DNA of 64,000 nucleotides, taken from NCBI GenBank assembly GCA_963826975.1, contig CAWGZJ010000005.1, forward strand, positions 496,001 through 560,000. Reading direction: 5' to 3'. The position numbers and the translations under genes are program-made. Origin of the DNA: Palsa-883 sp963826975. GTDB lineage: Bacteria > Pseudomonadota > Alphaproteobacteria > Acetobacterales > Acetobacteraceae. Below the pieces are notes generated by a model. That model was not told the origin of the DNA, made no database searches, and was given only the letters and a program-made list of their open reading frames with translations. Numbering within the stretch: the stretch's first letter is position 1; each line of letters opens with the position of its first letter. Shown here piece after piece: positions 24,921 through 33,727 of this stretch.

Positions 24921-26947
24921 GCCGCCTCCTGATAGGCCGCCACGTCGAGCCAGGTACTTTGGTAGGTCGCGCCCTCGCCCATGTCGGTGTAGCGGTCGGA
25001 ACAAAGCATGTTGACGGTGCCGGAGATTGCCTCGGAGTCCGGGCGCTGGCCGGGCACCAGGACGACGCCGGGCTGGACTTCGTCGCTGACGCGCAACGTG
25101 AACACGACCGCGCCGCGGTCATTGAACAGCCGGACGCGCTGACCGTCCGACAGGCCGCGCGCCGTTGCATCGTCTTGGTGGAGGATGCAGACGGTGGGGC
25201 CTTCGCGCTTGCGCAGGAACTCGACGCGGGAATAGACCGTGTGGCTCTGGAAATAGCCCGGCGCGGTCAGTAGACGCAGTGGCCAACTTGCGGCCTCGCG
25301 CTGTTCGTCCGGGTCGGGTAGCCAGTCGGGCATCGGCGGCAGTCCCTGTGCGGCCAGCGCGGCCGAGTAGAACTCCAGCTTGCCGGACGGGGTGCGGAAC
25401 TGTTGCGGGCCGTCCGGCGCGATTCGGATCGGCCCGGCGGTCTTCACCGCCGCCGGATCGAGCGCTGCCGCGTGACCGGAGGCGCCGTCGAACAGCGCGG
25501 CAAGCATCTCGTCCGGCGACATGCCGAAGATCGGGTCGTTCAGACCCATGCGGACGGCGATCTGCTGCGCGAAGTCGACGTTGGAGCGCGCGCCTGGCGG
25601 CGGGGCCACGGCGCGTGGGGCATATTGCAGATAATAGGCACCATAGGCGCGGTACAGGTCCTCGGTTTCGAGGTACACCGCCGCCGGCAGGACGATGTCG
25701 GCGTAACGCGCGGTGACCGACAGGAACGGGTCGTGCACCACGGTGAACAGGTCCTCACGCGCCAGGCCGCGGCGCACTTTTGCCGTGTCCGGACACGTCA
25801 CTGCCGGATTGTTCGCCGAGATGAACAAGGCGCGGATCGGCGGATCGCGCATCTCCAGCAGGGCCTCGCCGAGGCGCAGGTGGTTGACCGTGCGTGTCCT
25901 TGTGGGGCCGGATGGTTTGCGCACAGCGTTGTAGTTCAGTTCGCACGACGCCGCGGTCATCAGTAGCGCACCGCCGCCGTTGCGCGCATAGGCGCCGGTG
26001 ACGCCAGGCAAAAGCGCGACCGCGCGCAGTGCCTGACCACCGTGCAACAGCCGCGTCATGCCTTCGCCGAGGCGGATGAAGGCAGCCTTGGCGTTGCCGT
26101 ACATCGCGGCGAACCGCTCGATGTCGGCCTGCGGCAGGCCGGTCACAGCGGCGGTGGCGGCGGGATCGAAGCGCGGCAGAACCTCGCGCTCCAACCGGTC
26201 GAAGCCCACGGTGTGGTCGGCGATATAGGCACGGTCGCACAGTCCGTCGCGCACCAGGATGTGCATCACGCCGAGCGCCAGTGCGGCATCGGTGCCAATA
26301 CGGATCGGCAGGTGCCAATCGGACCGCGTGGCAGTGCGGCTGCGGCGCGGGTCGATCACGACAAACGGCACGCCGTTGCGCCGCAGCTGCTCGACGCGGG
26401 CAAAGAAATGCACGTTGGTGGTGACCAGGTCGGCACCCCAGGAGATTACCAGATCGGAATGCTCGACCGTTTCGGGGTCGGCGCCGCCGATCTGGCCGAC
26501 CGTCGCGTCCCACGCTGCCTCGCAGCAGGTGTCGCAGACCGTTCCGGCTTGCAATCGGCTGGCGCCGAGGGCGTGGAACAACCCGTTTACAAGGCCGCGG
26601 TTCATCTGCCCCGAGTGCGCACTGTAGGCGTATCCGCATAGCGCGAGCGGGCCAGATTCAGCGATGACCGCCTTCCAGCGCGCGGTGATCTCGTCCAGCG
26701 CTTCGTCCCAAGTGATCGGCGCGAACAGCCCCTGCCCTTTCGGCCCTATGCGGCGCAGCGGCGAGGTCAGGCGGTCGGGCGAGTGCACCAGTTCGGCGTC
26801 GCGGTTGACGCGGGCGCAAGCGAAGCCGGCGGTGAACTTCTGGTCGGGGTCGCCTTCCACGCGCATCACGCGCCCGTCCTCGACATGGGCGAGCAGCGAA
26901 CACATGTCGGGGCAATCGTGCCCGCAGACCACGCGAATGGTTTCCAT
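24917..26947 (-). CDS. Molybdopterin oxidoreductase (DMSO reductase superfamily) with N-terminal 4Fe-4S
   Basis: A 676-residue cytoplasmic-type bis-MGD enzyme. The N-terminus has CGHDCPDMCSLLAHVEDG and FACARV, giving the 4Fe-4S cysteines. The molybdopterin domain includes TWDEALDEI, TVCDTCCEAAWD near the active-site position, SWGADLVTTNVHFFARVE and IDPRRSRTA. The C-terminal MGD-binding domain has LHQDDATARGLSDGQRVRLFNDRG. There is no Tat signal. The ATG at 26947 is preferred because GGAGGG precedes it. Relatives include formate dehydrogenase-like and uncharacterised catabolic oxidoreductases. It overlaps the dioxygenase gene, and the substrate is unknown. Confidence 0.88.
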   Translation of the reverse strand: METIRVVCGHDCPDMCSLLAHVEDGRVMRVEGDPDQKFTAGFACARVNRDAELVHSPDRLTSPLRRIGPKGQGLFAPITWDEALDEITARWKAVIAESGPLALCGYAYSAHSGQMNRGLVNGLFHALGASRLQAGTVCDTCCEAAWDATVGQIGGADPETVEHSDLVISWGADLVTTNVHFFARVEQLRRNGVPFVVIDPRRSRTATRSDWHLPIRIGTDAALALGVMHILVRDGLCDRAYIADHTVGFDRLEREVLPRFDPAATAAVTGLPQADIERFAAMYGNAKAAFIRLGEGMTRLLHGGQALRAVALLPGVTGAYARNGGGALLMTAASCELNYNAVRKPSGPTRTRTVNHLRLGEALLEMRDPPIRALFISANNPAVTCPDTAKVRRGLAREDLFTVVHDPFLSVTARYADIVLPAAVYLETEDLYRAYGAYYLQYAPRAVAPPPGARSNVDFAQQIAVRMGLNDPIFGMSPDEMLAALFDGASGHAAALDPAAVKTAGPIRIAPDGPQQFRTPSGKLEFYSAALAAQGLPPMPDWLPDPDEQREAASWPLRLLTAPGYFQSHTVYSRVEFLRKREGPTVCILHQDDATARGLSDGQRVRLFNDRGAVVFTLRVSDEVQPGVVLVPGQRPDSEAISGTVNMLCSDRYTDMGEGATYQSTWLDVAAYQEAA

Positions 26948-27119
26948 TTCGCCCTCCGGCGACAATCGGAGCACTATCACGCCAGAGAATTGGCCTGGGC
27001 GAAAGGGCCAGTTTCGCGGTACTGATCAGTCCACTTCGGGGGTGGGAATCCGACCGCAAGCTGGCGACCTGGAAAAAGGCGCGGGGCGCGCTGAAGGCGA
27101 AGCGGGTCAAGCTCCTTGA

Positions 27120-27485
27120 TCAGTGGACCACGAAGACAACCCGGAAGACGCTGTGCGAGACGGCCGTGTAGCTAGCGGTCCGGGGGGGCTCGGACGATTG
27201 GGGCTGGGAAGGCGATGTGGCGGCAGGGAGCGAGCGCCTGATGGTGTCCCAGTCATGCTCGTCCAGATCGTTACGCGCTTCGGCGAGCCGGGCGGTGGTG
27301 TTTCTTGCCTGTTTCGCGTCCAGCAGACCACTCCGGAGCCGCTCCTTGAAGCGCTCGATTTCAGCTTGGAGGATGTAGCGGTTTTCGGGCGTCACGGTCA
27401 CCTCGCACGTTCTCGTGAACGGTACTCTGTCCCGCAATGTCCCGGGAATTGGTTTGCGAAAGGTAAAGGCAGGCGGGGACTTCAT
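27120..27485 (-). CDS. Hypothetical small protein
   Basis: About 121 residues, not recognised. The middle reads as a charged helix (VTVTPENRYILQAEIERFKERL, then AKQARNTTARLAEARNDLDEH), which looks protein-like. The C-terminal part is Ser/Thr/Pro-rich. It lies in an accessory patch with gene remnants and could itself be a fragment. There is no clear Shine-Dalgarno; the start is chosen at the ATG at 27485. Support is codon pattern only. Confidence 0.35.
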   Translation of the reverse strand: MKSPPAFTFRKPIPGTLRDRVPFTRTCEVTVTPENRYILQAEIERFKERLRSGLLDAKQARNTTARLAEARNDLDEHDWDTIRRSLPAATSPSQPQSSEPPRTASYTAVSHSVFRVVFVVH

Positions 27486-27549
27486 CACCTGGAGAAGAGC
27501 GCCTGCGCACTCCGTCCCTGCAGGCACGCACCGCTTCGACCAGCGCCTG

Positions 27550-27703
27550 TCAGCCGCCCAGGAAGCGTTCGCCGGCCGCCTGGTAGGCCGTGGCGCGGGC
27601 TACGGCGGCGGCGGTGCCGGTCATCGCCGCGGCGCTGGTGCGGCCCACCACGACGAAGCTTTTGTCCTCGCGCGCCGCGAGGGTCGCCCGCATCTTGCCG
27701 AAT
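27550..27703 (-). pseudogene. Internally deleted remnant of the PEP-mutase-family gene at 33728
   Basis: On the minus strand it reads GKMRATLAAREDKSFVVVGR, SAAAM, then AYQAAG joined directly to ERFLGG and stop. The intact gene at 33728-34588 reads GKMRAALAAREDESFVVVGR ... AYQAAG, then about 100 further residues before ERFLGG. So an internal segment of roughly 310 bp is missing and the 5' half is absent. The junction falls near GAAGCGTTC. It is a decayed, same-orientation duplicate about 6 kb away. Confidence 0.7.
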
Positions 27704-27782
27704 AGCCCTCCTCGCCCCCAGGGCAAGGCACTAGAGTGCAAGCCACTAGGATGCTGTCGAAGGCGTGACCGCCGGACAGAGG

Positions 27783-27891
27783 CGCAATTATCGGCAACGT
27801 CGAAGGCGTGGTCCAGCCGACCGGCGAGATCTTGGTTGAGAACAACGCGATGCAGGTCGATGGTGACTATTTCGATGACGCGATGCGCTGA
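27783..27891 (+). pseudogene. Unidentified 3' gene fragment
   Basis: After an in-frame stop, the plus strand reads GAIIGNVEGVVQPTGEILV and ENNAMQVDGDYFDDAMR then TGA, with good codon bias and no start codon. It looks like the C-terminus of a metabolic enzyme whose body has been lost. I cannot identify the parent family. It sits directly between the PEP-mutase remnant and the GH42-like gene. Confidence 0.35.
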
Positions 27892-27934
27892 ACGCCCGCG
27901 GGCGCGGCTGCCGAATGTGGTTCCGACCTGTGCG

Positions 27935-30190
27935 GTGCCGCCGCGCACCGCGGCCGTCACAGCGGCTGCGGCTGGACTCCCGCGTCGGGCGATCCGGCCG
28001 GGAACGCCGGCCGGTTTCCGGCCCGCCGCGTTGGCCTTGGCCATGCTGGCGTGCCTGTTCACGGTCGGCGCCGCCCTCGCGCAGGAGCCGGCCACGCCGC
28101 AGGCATGGCGCGACTACGAAATCATTCTCTGGCAGCCCGCACCGGCCGGCAGCATGCCGGCGCTGGATCGGCTCGGCGTTGGCGCCGGCATGATCCTCGG
28201 CCAGCGCGACGCCCCGCTTGACGCCAGCGCGGTGGCCCAGGCTGTGGCACCGCTCCGCGCCGCAGGGCTCGGCTTCTATGTCGAGAACATCGCCACGGAC
28301 TTCTACGCCGCGTACCACCGCTGGAGACCCGGCCATCCCGTCACCTGGCTGTTCGACCAGGCGCGGGTGGCCTTTGCCGCGGGCAAACCAGAGGCGTTCT
28401 GGCGCGAGCCCAGCCTCTCTGATCCCGCCTGGCGGGCCCGCATCGCCGACCGCCTGCGCCAGCATGTGCGCGTGTTCGGCCCGTACCACCCGCTGTTCTA
28501 CAGCCTCGGCGACGAGACTGGCATCGCCGACCTTGCCGCCGCCTGGGACTTCGACTTTTCCCCTGTCGCACTGGACAGTTTCCGGGCCTGGCTGCGCGCG
28601 CAATACCCCTCGCTGGCCGCCCTGAACCGGCAGTGGGGGACCGACTTCGCCGATTGGTCCGCGGTGCTGCCGATGACCACCGATGCCGCGGTGGCGCGCA
28701 CCGACGAGAACTTCTCCGCGTGGGGCGATTTCAAGGTCTGGATGGATGCGGAATTCGCCGATGCCGTGCGAGCCGGCACGGCGGCGGTACATACCGCCGA
28801 CCCGGCCGCCCTGGCAGGGCTCGAGGGCGCCCAGCCGCCGGGTTGGGGCGGCTACAACTACGCTCGGCTCGCGCCGGCCGTCGACGTGATGGAGCCGTAT
28901 GATCGCGGCAACAACATGGAACTGGCGCGCGCCTTCAACCCCGGGATCGTGCTGCTAAGCACGATCGGCGCCGACGGCAGCCCGTCCACGCAGTACCAGA
29001 TTTGGCACGACCTGCTGCTGGGGGCCCGCGGCCTCGTGATTTGGGACGATCATGGCGCCCTGCTTGGCGCGGCCGGCCAGGCGCTCGCCCCGACCTTCGC
29101 CGAATTGCGCGGTGGCCTGGGTGCCCAAGTGATCGCTGCGGAACCGCATCGTGATGCCGTGGGCATCCTTTATTCCCAGGCCAGTTTCAGGGTGCGTTGG
29201 CTGCTCGATCGCCGGGCCGATGGCAAGCCCTGGATCGCCCGGAGTTCGGAGGCCGAATGGAACGACGACAATGCCTGGCGGGTGGCCATGGGCGAAGCGG
29301 CATCGACCCTGGTGCATGCCGGCCTCCAACCACGCTGGCTATCAGAGGCCATGGTATCGGCCGAGGTGCTACGCACCGACGGCGTGCGGTTGCTGATTTT
29401 GCCGCAGGCGATTGCGCTTGCGCCGGCAACGGCCGCTGCAGTCGGCGCCTTCATCGCGGGCGGCGGCGTGGTGGTGACGGACACCGAGCCCGGCCGCTTC
29501 GACGACCATGGCCGCCGCCTGGCTGAGCCCTTGCTGGCCGCGGCCCAACTGCGGCGTGTCGCCGGCTTCTCGCGCGCGACGCTGGAACCGCTCTGGCGCG
29601 CGGCCGGCGTCTCCCCTGGCTTCCGCATGCTGCGACCGGACGGTAGTCCGGCGGCGAACGTGACGGTGCGCAGCTTTCAGGACAGCGCGGTGGAACTGCT
29701 GGGTCTCCAGCAGGACCTGTCGCCAACGGACACCCCGGCATCTGCCGAAGATATCAACGTCGCGTTCGACACCCCGGTCTGGGTCCGCGACCTGCGCGGC
29801 GCGGCACCGCCGCGGCTCACGTCGCGCGTCGCCATCCGCCTGGACGGGACCGTGCCGACGCTGCTCGCGTTGTCGCCAGACCAGTTGCCGGCGCCGGTGC
29901 TCTCCGGCCCCGCGCAGGTGGCGCCGGGAGAGGCGGTGACGCTGCGGGTCGCTCTCGCGGGCCCCTCGCCGGCACACCTCCACGTCGTGCACCTTCAGGT
30001 GTTCGACCCGCGCGGCGAGGCCGGTCCGGCACACGAGGGGACGCTGTTGATCGGCGCCGCTCCTGTAGCCTGGAGCCTGCAGCCAGCACCGGATGAGCCG
30101 GGGCGCTGGACCGTTCGTGCCACCGATCGGCTGGGCGGTGGCGTCGCGGCGTGGTCGTTCAGCGTGCGCCCAAGGTCGGGCGGCGATTGA
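27935..30190 (+). CDS. GH42-like secreted protein (beta-galactosidase family)
   Basis: About 750 residues with an export signal (RRAIRPGTPAGFRPAALALA followed by a hydrophobic stretch ending ALAQEP). The catalytic TIM-barrel domain shows HPLFYSLGDETGIADL with a candidate acid/base glutamate, WGTDFADW and GYNYARLAPAVDVMEPYDRG. A trimerisation-like domain follows (AVGILYSQASFRVRWLLDRR, then LLILPQAIALAPATAAAV), then a beta-sandwich tail. This order fits glycoside hydrolase family 42-like proteins, though divergently. The start is uncertain: GTG 27935 is used because the only early ATG (28043) would cut into the signal peptide. Confidence 0.7.
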   Translation: MPPRTAAVTAAAAGLPRRAIRPGTPAGFRPAALALAMLACLFTVGAALAQEPATPQAWRDYEIILWQPAPAGSMPALDRLGVGAGMILGQRDAPLDASAVAQAVAPLRAAGLGFYVENIATDFYAAYHRWRPGHPVTWLFDQARVAFAAGKPEAFWREPSLSDPAWRARIADRLRQHVRVFGPYHPLFYSLGDETGIADLAAAWDFDFSPVALDSFRAWLRAQYPSLAALNRQWGTDFADWSAVLPMTTDAAVARTDENFSAWGDFKVWMDAEFADAVRAGTAAVHTADPAALAGLEGAQPPGWGGYNYARLAPAVDVMEPYDRGNNMELARAFNPGIVLLSTIGADGSPSTQYQIWHDLLLGARGLVIWDDHGALLGAAGQALAPTFAELRGGLGAQVIAAEPHRDAVGILYSQASFRVRWLLDRRADGKPWIARSSEAEWNDDNAWRVAMGEAASTLVHAGLQPRWLSEAMVSAEVLRTDGVRLLILPQAIALAPATAAAVGAFIAGGGVVVTDTEPGRFDDHGRRLAEPLLAAAQLRRVAGFSRATLEPLWRAAGVSPGFRMLRPDGSPAANVTVRSFQDSAVELLGLQQDLSPTDTPASAEDINVAFDTPVWVRDLRGAAPPRLTSRVAIRLDGTVPTLLALSPDQLPAPVLSGPAQVAPGEAVTLRVALAGPSPAHLHVVHLQVFDPRGEAGPAHEGTLLIGAAPVAWSLQPAPDEPGRWTVRATDRLGGGVAAWSFSVRPRSGGD

Positions 30191-30201
30191 CAATCGCACC
30201 G

Positions 30202-30245
30202 GAGGGTTGGCGCACGAGAGGGTTGGCGCACGGGAGGGTTGGTCA
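30202..30245. repeat. 15-bp tandem repeat, three units
   Basis: GAGGGTTGGCGCACG-type units repeat three times just after the GH42-like stop codon, in the 130-bp gap before the beta-helix gene. No other feature is visible in that gap. Confidence 0.7.
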
Positions 30246-30322
30246 ACGCATTTGTAGTAGGCTCGTCGCCGGATTGCATTCGTGCCACGACTTTCTTCAT
30301 GGCCCCAAATGGAGAAGCTGTA

Positions 30323-31888
30323 ATGCTCAACCGCCGCCACACGATCCGATTTGGCATCGCCGCTCTCGGCGCCGTATGCGATGTGGCGCGTTCCACAGCC
30401 GCCAATACCGGTGGCCCAGCCACCGGAGGGAACACGTCGACCAATGCGTATCCGTTGGCGATGCCCAGCGGCATTACAGGCAACGCGCCAGTCCAAATGG
30501 GCAACGGGCCTGACGTTATCGTTGTGGTATTGAGTTATGCAGACAGGCAGGCCAAAGCGCCGCAGTTCGCCATCCTGATGGACGGTGCAGTCATCGCCGC
30601 GCCACTCACGCTTTCGACGCAGACCGGCCCTGGCCAACAGAACCCGCAGGTGTGGACCATAAAGGGAGCGTGGGGACCTGGACCGCATACGATACGTTTC
30701 CAGGGCATCACGGGAACTCTGAACAACATGAGTTTCATCGTCGTGACGTATAACTATCTACCGTACGTCACCAACACCATGACCGATAGCCGCAACAATG
30801 TTAATACGAACGCGGCACAGGCTTGGGTCTCCAACGGGGCGCCGACCGTGGACTTCACCCCGCCGATAGAGCAGCCGGCAGGCGGCTCCAGTAGCGCAAC
30901 ATCGTCAAATGCCACGCCGACCGATATTACCGGCGCGGCGATCAATGGCACCCCAGCAGCAGCCGGCCCGCTGGATAAGCTCATCGCCGCGACGCCGGCC
31001 CACGGCACCCTGATGCTACCCGCCGGCACGATCCTCGGCACCGCGGCCGTCTTGAATGCCGTAACGATCACCGGAACCGGCGCCGGCAAGACTGTCCTGA
31101 GCTGTGCAGGCCTGGAACCCACGGCAGACAAGGCTATCCTTGTCCCACACGTCGACGGCGTCACAGTGTCCGGTCTCACGCTCAGCGGTGCGCAGATCTC
31201 GTCCGATCTGGGCAACAATGCCGCAGGCATCCGCGACTCGGGAACGTCCGGTGCATCCTATACGCTCACTGACGTTGAGATCACCGGCAATCAGGACGGT
31301 ATCCTGACCAACGCGGGCAATTGGACGTTGAGCAACTGCACAGTTCATGCCAATGGCGGCGGCGACGGGCTGACCCATGAGCTTTACTTCAACGACGATA
31401 ACGCATCGAACGTGGTGCGGTTGACGAATTGCACAGTCACGCAGGGCCTGAAATCTACCCATGCCGTCAAAAGCCGCGCCGGCACAACCCATATCGTCGG
31501 CGGAACGTACACCACAGGCGGCAACCCTGACGACCAGATCAGCGGCACGTTGCTGGACTTCCCCAGCGGAGGGATCGTCAACATCTCGGGCGCGAAGCTG
31601 ATCGTAAAGCCCAGCTCGGCCGTGTTCGGCTTCCTTGGCTACGCGATGGAGGGAACCGGGGCCACCAACAGCGCAGTCGGAACAACCGTGACGATGACCA
31701 ACTGCGTTTTGACAGACCAGACCGGGACGGGCGGCTTCATCGCCAACGGAAGGACAGTACCCGGACGCCAAGCTCGTGCTGTCCGGCTGTACCTACACCG
31801 GCAGCGTACCTCCCAAGATCACTGGTTTTGGGACCGTGATCGGCGCCATCACCGCGGCGTCGCGCTAGGAGCCTGTCCGAGTAACTAA
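30323..31888 (+). CDS. Right-handed beta-helix surface/secreted protein, C-terminal frameshift
   Basis: About 520 residues. The N-terminus has a twin-arginine-like signal (NRRHTIRFGIAALGAVCDVA). A beta-sandwich region with FAILMDGAVIAAPLTLS and PGPHTIRFQGITGTLNN suggests a carbohydrate-binding module, followed by pectate-lyase-like beta-helix rungs (VDGVTVSGLTLSGAQIS, GASYTLTDVEITGNQDGI, WTLSNCTVHANGGGDGL, VVRLTNCTVTQG). The ATG at 30323 is preceded by GGAGAAG. Near 31750 the frame slips: the natural end (GQYPDAKLVLSGCTYTGS and PPKITGFGTVIGAITAASR, stop at 31866-31868) lies in another frame, while the current frame runs into the IS. A lyase or binding role is inferred. Confidence 0.68.
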   Translation: MLNRRHTIRFGIAALGAVCDVARSTAANTGGPATGGNTSTNAYPLAMPSGITGNAPVQMGNGPDVIVVVLSYADRQAKAPQFAILMDGAVIAAPLTLSTQTGPGQQNPQVWTIKGAWGPGPHTIRFQGITGTLNNMSFIVVTYNYLPYVTNTMTDSRNNVNTNAAQAWVSNGAPTVDFTPPIEQPAGGSSSATSSNATPTDITGAAINGTPAAAGPLDKLIAATPAHGTLMLPAGTILGTAAVLNAVTITGTGAGKTVLSCAGLEPTADKAILVPHVDGVTVSGLTLSGAQISSDLGNNAAGIRDSGTSGASYTLTDVEITGNQDGILTNAGNWTLSNCTVHANGGGDGLTHELYFNDDNASNVVRLTNCTVTQGLKSTHAVKSRAGTTHIVGGTYTTGGNPDDQISGTLLDFPSGGIVNISGAKLIVKPSSAVFGFLGYAMEGTGATNSAVGTTVTMTNCVLTDQTGTGGFIANGRTVPGRQARAVRLYLHRQRTSQDHWFWDRDRRHHRGVALGACPSN

Positions 31889-33423
31889 TTTTGTGGTGGT
31901 TGGCTTTTGCTGAGGCGCTGCCGGGACGCGCGCCGCGCGCAATAGCTTGCGCATGGCATGACGGAGAGTGCTACCGGGCCGTGTCGGCGAGACCAAGCAC
32001 ATCGCGATCCGGTGGTCTTACACTGCGCTGGCGGCGGCTTGCCGGTCTGCCGCCAGCGTCGCCGCAAGTTTCAGCAGATTGTGGACGGTGCAGAGCAACG
32101 CCCATTCTCCGGTAACGCTCTTGAGGCCCCGTGTCAGGAACTGGCGAAAGCCTCGGGCCTGTTTGATTTGGCCGAAGACGGGCTCGACGATCTGCTTGCG
32201 CAGCCGGTAGGGGCTGCTGAAGCCGCCTTCGCGCAAGCGCGCACGCATCGCCTCGACCTTCGCTCCCTTGCTCTTGCCGCCGTCGGCGGCAGCCTCGCCG
32301 TGCTTCTGGCGCCCGGTGGCGATGAAGCCGTCGACGTCACGCGCCTCCAGGGCCGCCAGATTGTCCTCCGAACAATACCCGCTATCGGCCGACAGTTGGG
32401 CGGGCTTCTGTCCAGTATTGGCCACAATGGCATCCAGCATCGGAACCAGTTGCCCGCTGTCGGCCGCATTGTCGGTGAGGCCGTGCGCGACGATCACTTG
32501 GGCCTTGCCGTCTACCGCCGCCTGGGCATTGTAACCTTGAATGAAGCCGTCGCGACCCTTCATGATCCGGCTCTCGGCATCGGTGAAATTGCGCTGTGCC
32601 TTGTCCGCTGGTGTGCCAGGCGGTGTCTTGGGCTTGCGCCCACCACGATAGCGCGGCGGTTCCTGGGCTTTCTCTTCCGCCGCGGCCTTGGCTTCGGCTT
32701 CCAAGGCCGCTTTGGCGGCGCGGATCTGTTCAAGTCGCTTCGCCTTGTCGGCCACCCATGCCGGCATCTCGTCGCCGCGACGGTCGCGGCCGTGCTCTTG
32801 GTCTTCCTGCCGATCCGCCAACTCGGCGGAGCGCAGCCAGCTTTCGACCTCACGGGCCAACTCGGGTTCCGCCTTCTTCATCCGCCCATACGACATTGCC
32901 TTATGCTTTGACGCATTGGCCTTCAACTTCGTCCCGTCCAAGGCGACATGACCCAATTCAACCAGACCAGCCTCCTGGCATAACCGCAGCACTTGCACGA
33001 ACAGCGCCGACAATGCCGTCAGATGCCGCTTGCGAAAGTCCGAGATGGTGCGGAAATCCGGTCGGTTCAGCGCCGTCACCGCCATGAAATCCAGCCGTTC
33101 CTCACAAGCCTTCGCCAGCTTGCGCGACGAATAAACCCCACGGCTGTAGCCATACAGCAGGAGCGCCGTCATCATCGCCGGATCATACGGCGGGTAACCT
33201 CGCTCCTCCGTGTAGGTCTCAGTGATCGCCGAGAGGTCCAACGCCTCGCGCACCAGATTGCGGATGAAGTGCGCCACATGCCCCGGTGGCACAAATTCCG
33301 TCACCGAAGCCGGCAATAGCCGTGGTTCGTCAACCAGCCATGGGCGAAACTGCTTGCTCATGAACCGAAGTAAATCGTCGCGCCACCGGTTTGTCGACCA
33401 AAATCGATTACTCGGACAGGCTC
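31869..33423 (-). mobile_element. IS1182-family insertion sequence with CTAG target duplication
   Basis: Perfect 16-bp terminal inverted repeats GAGCCTGTCCGAGTAA (31869-31884) and TTACTCGGACAGGCTC (33408-33423) bound a 1555-bp element. CTAG is directly repeated on both sides (31865-31868 and 33424-33427), the 4-bp target duplication. The left CTAG supplies the TAG stop of the beta-helix gene's natural frame, so insertion occurred exactly at the gene end. The transposase is full length. Confidence 0.92.
32018..33361 (-). CDS. IS1182-family transposase
   Basis: 447 residues. The N-terminal DUF772 region has RGYPPYDPAMMTALLLYGYS and RKLAKACEERLDFMAVTAL. The DDE catalytic domain has HVALDGTKLKANASKHKAMS, YNAQAAVDGKAQVIVAHGLT followed by LSADSGYCSEDNLAALEARD, and the C-terminal glutamate region IVEPVFGQIKQARGFRQFL. 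A lysine/glutamate-rich linker (KAKRLEQIRAAKAALEAEAK) separates the parts, as usual for this family. The ATG at 33361 gives MSKQFRPWLVDEPRLLP, the family's standard start. No frameshift seen; probably active. Confidence 0.93.
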   Translation of the reverse strand: MSKQFRPWLVDEPRLLPASVTEFVPPGHVAHFIRNLVREALDLSAITETYTEERGYPPYDPAMMTALLLYGYSRGVYSSRKLAKACEERLDFMAVTALNRPDFRTISDFRKRHLTALSALFVQVLRLCQEAGLVELGHVALDGTKLKANASKHKAMSYGRMKKAEPELAREVESWLRSAELADRQEDQEHGRDRRGDEMPAWVADKAKRLEQIRAAKAALEAEAKAAAEEKAQEPPRYRGGRKPKTPPGTPADKAQRNFTDAESRIMKGRDGFIQGYNAQAAVDGKAQVIVAHGLTDNAADSGQLVPMLDAIVANTGQKPAQLSADSGYCSEDNLAALEARDVDGFIATGRQKHGEAAADGGKSKGAKVEAMRARLREGGFSSPYRLRKQIVEPVFGQIKQARGFRQFLTRGLKSVTGEWALLCTVHNLLKLAATLAADRQAAASAV

Positions 33424-33433
33424 CTAGCCCGGA

Positions 33434-33540
33434 CTTCTCACACTCTCGCGGGTGCTGGCTTGGCCCTTGCCGTGCCAATATGTTTTCGCACCTTGCCAAT
33501 ACACCCGGTATTGGCTGCGGCGCGAAAACCTGTTGGCACG
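33434..33540. repeat. Dispersed repeat with nested hairpin
   Basis: TTCTCACACTCTCGCGGGTG and the following ~45 bp recur at 34618-34682 with a few changes. Downstream here is a nested hairpin: CGTGCCAA (33471) with TTGGCACG (33533), TTTTCGC with GCGAAAA, and the inner GCCAATAC/GTATTGGC (33495-33515). It could end transcription of the beta-helix gene. The remainder to 33727 shows only a weak copy of the CTCTCCCGC repeat family. Confidence 0.65.
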
Positions 33541-33727
33541 ACAACGCCCTTCGCCATCATCCGACGACAATGTGAGCAACCCGGGCCAGAGGACGGTCAC
33601 GAAGCGCGACGACGCGGATGACGGTAGAGCGGCACTCTCAACTGCCTTGCTTCGCTCGCCGCGTCAGTCTGCTTCGCGGCCAAACCCGGCGAAGAGCGGC
33701 AGAGGCGCACTTGCTTGCTGACTCACT

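Noticed and set aside
27037..27172. Lysine-rich open stretch (ESDRKLATWKKARGALKAKR) as a gene fragment
   Set aside because: No start codon, no family match, and only about 45 codons long.
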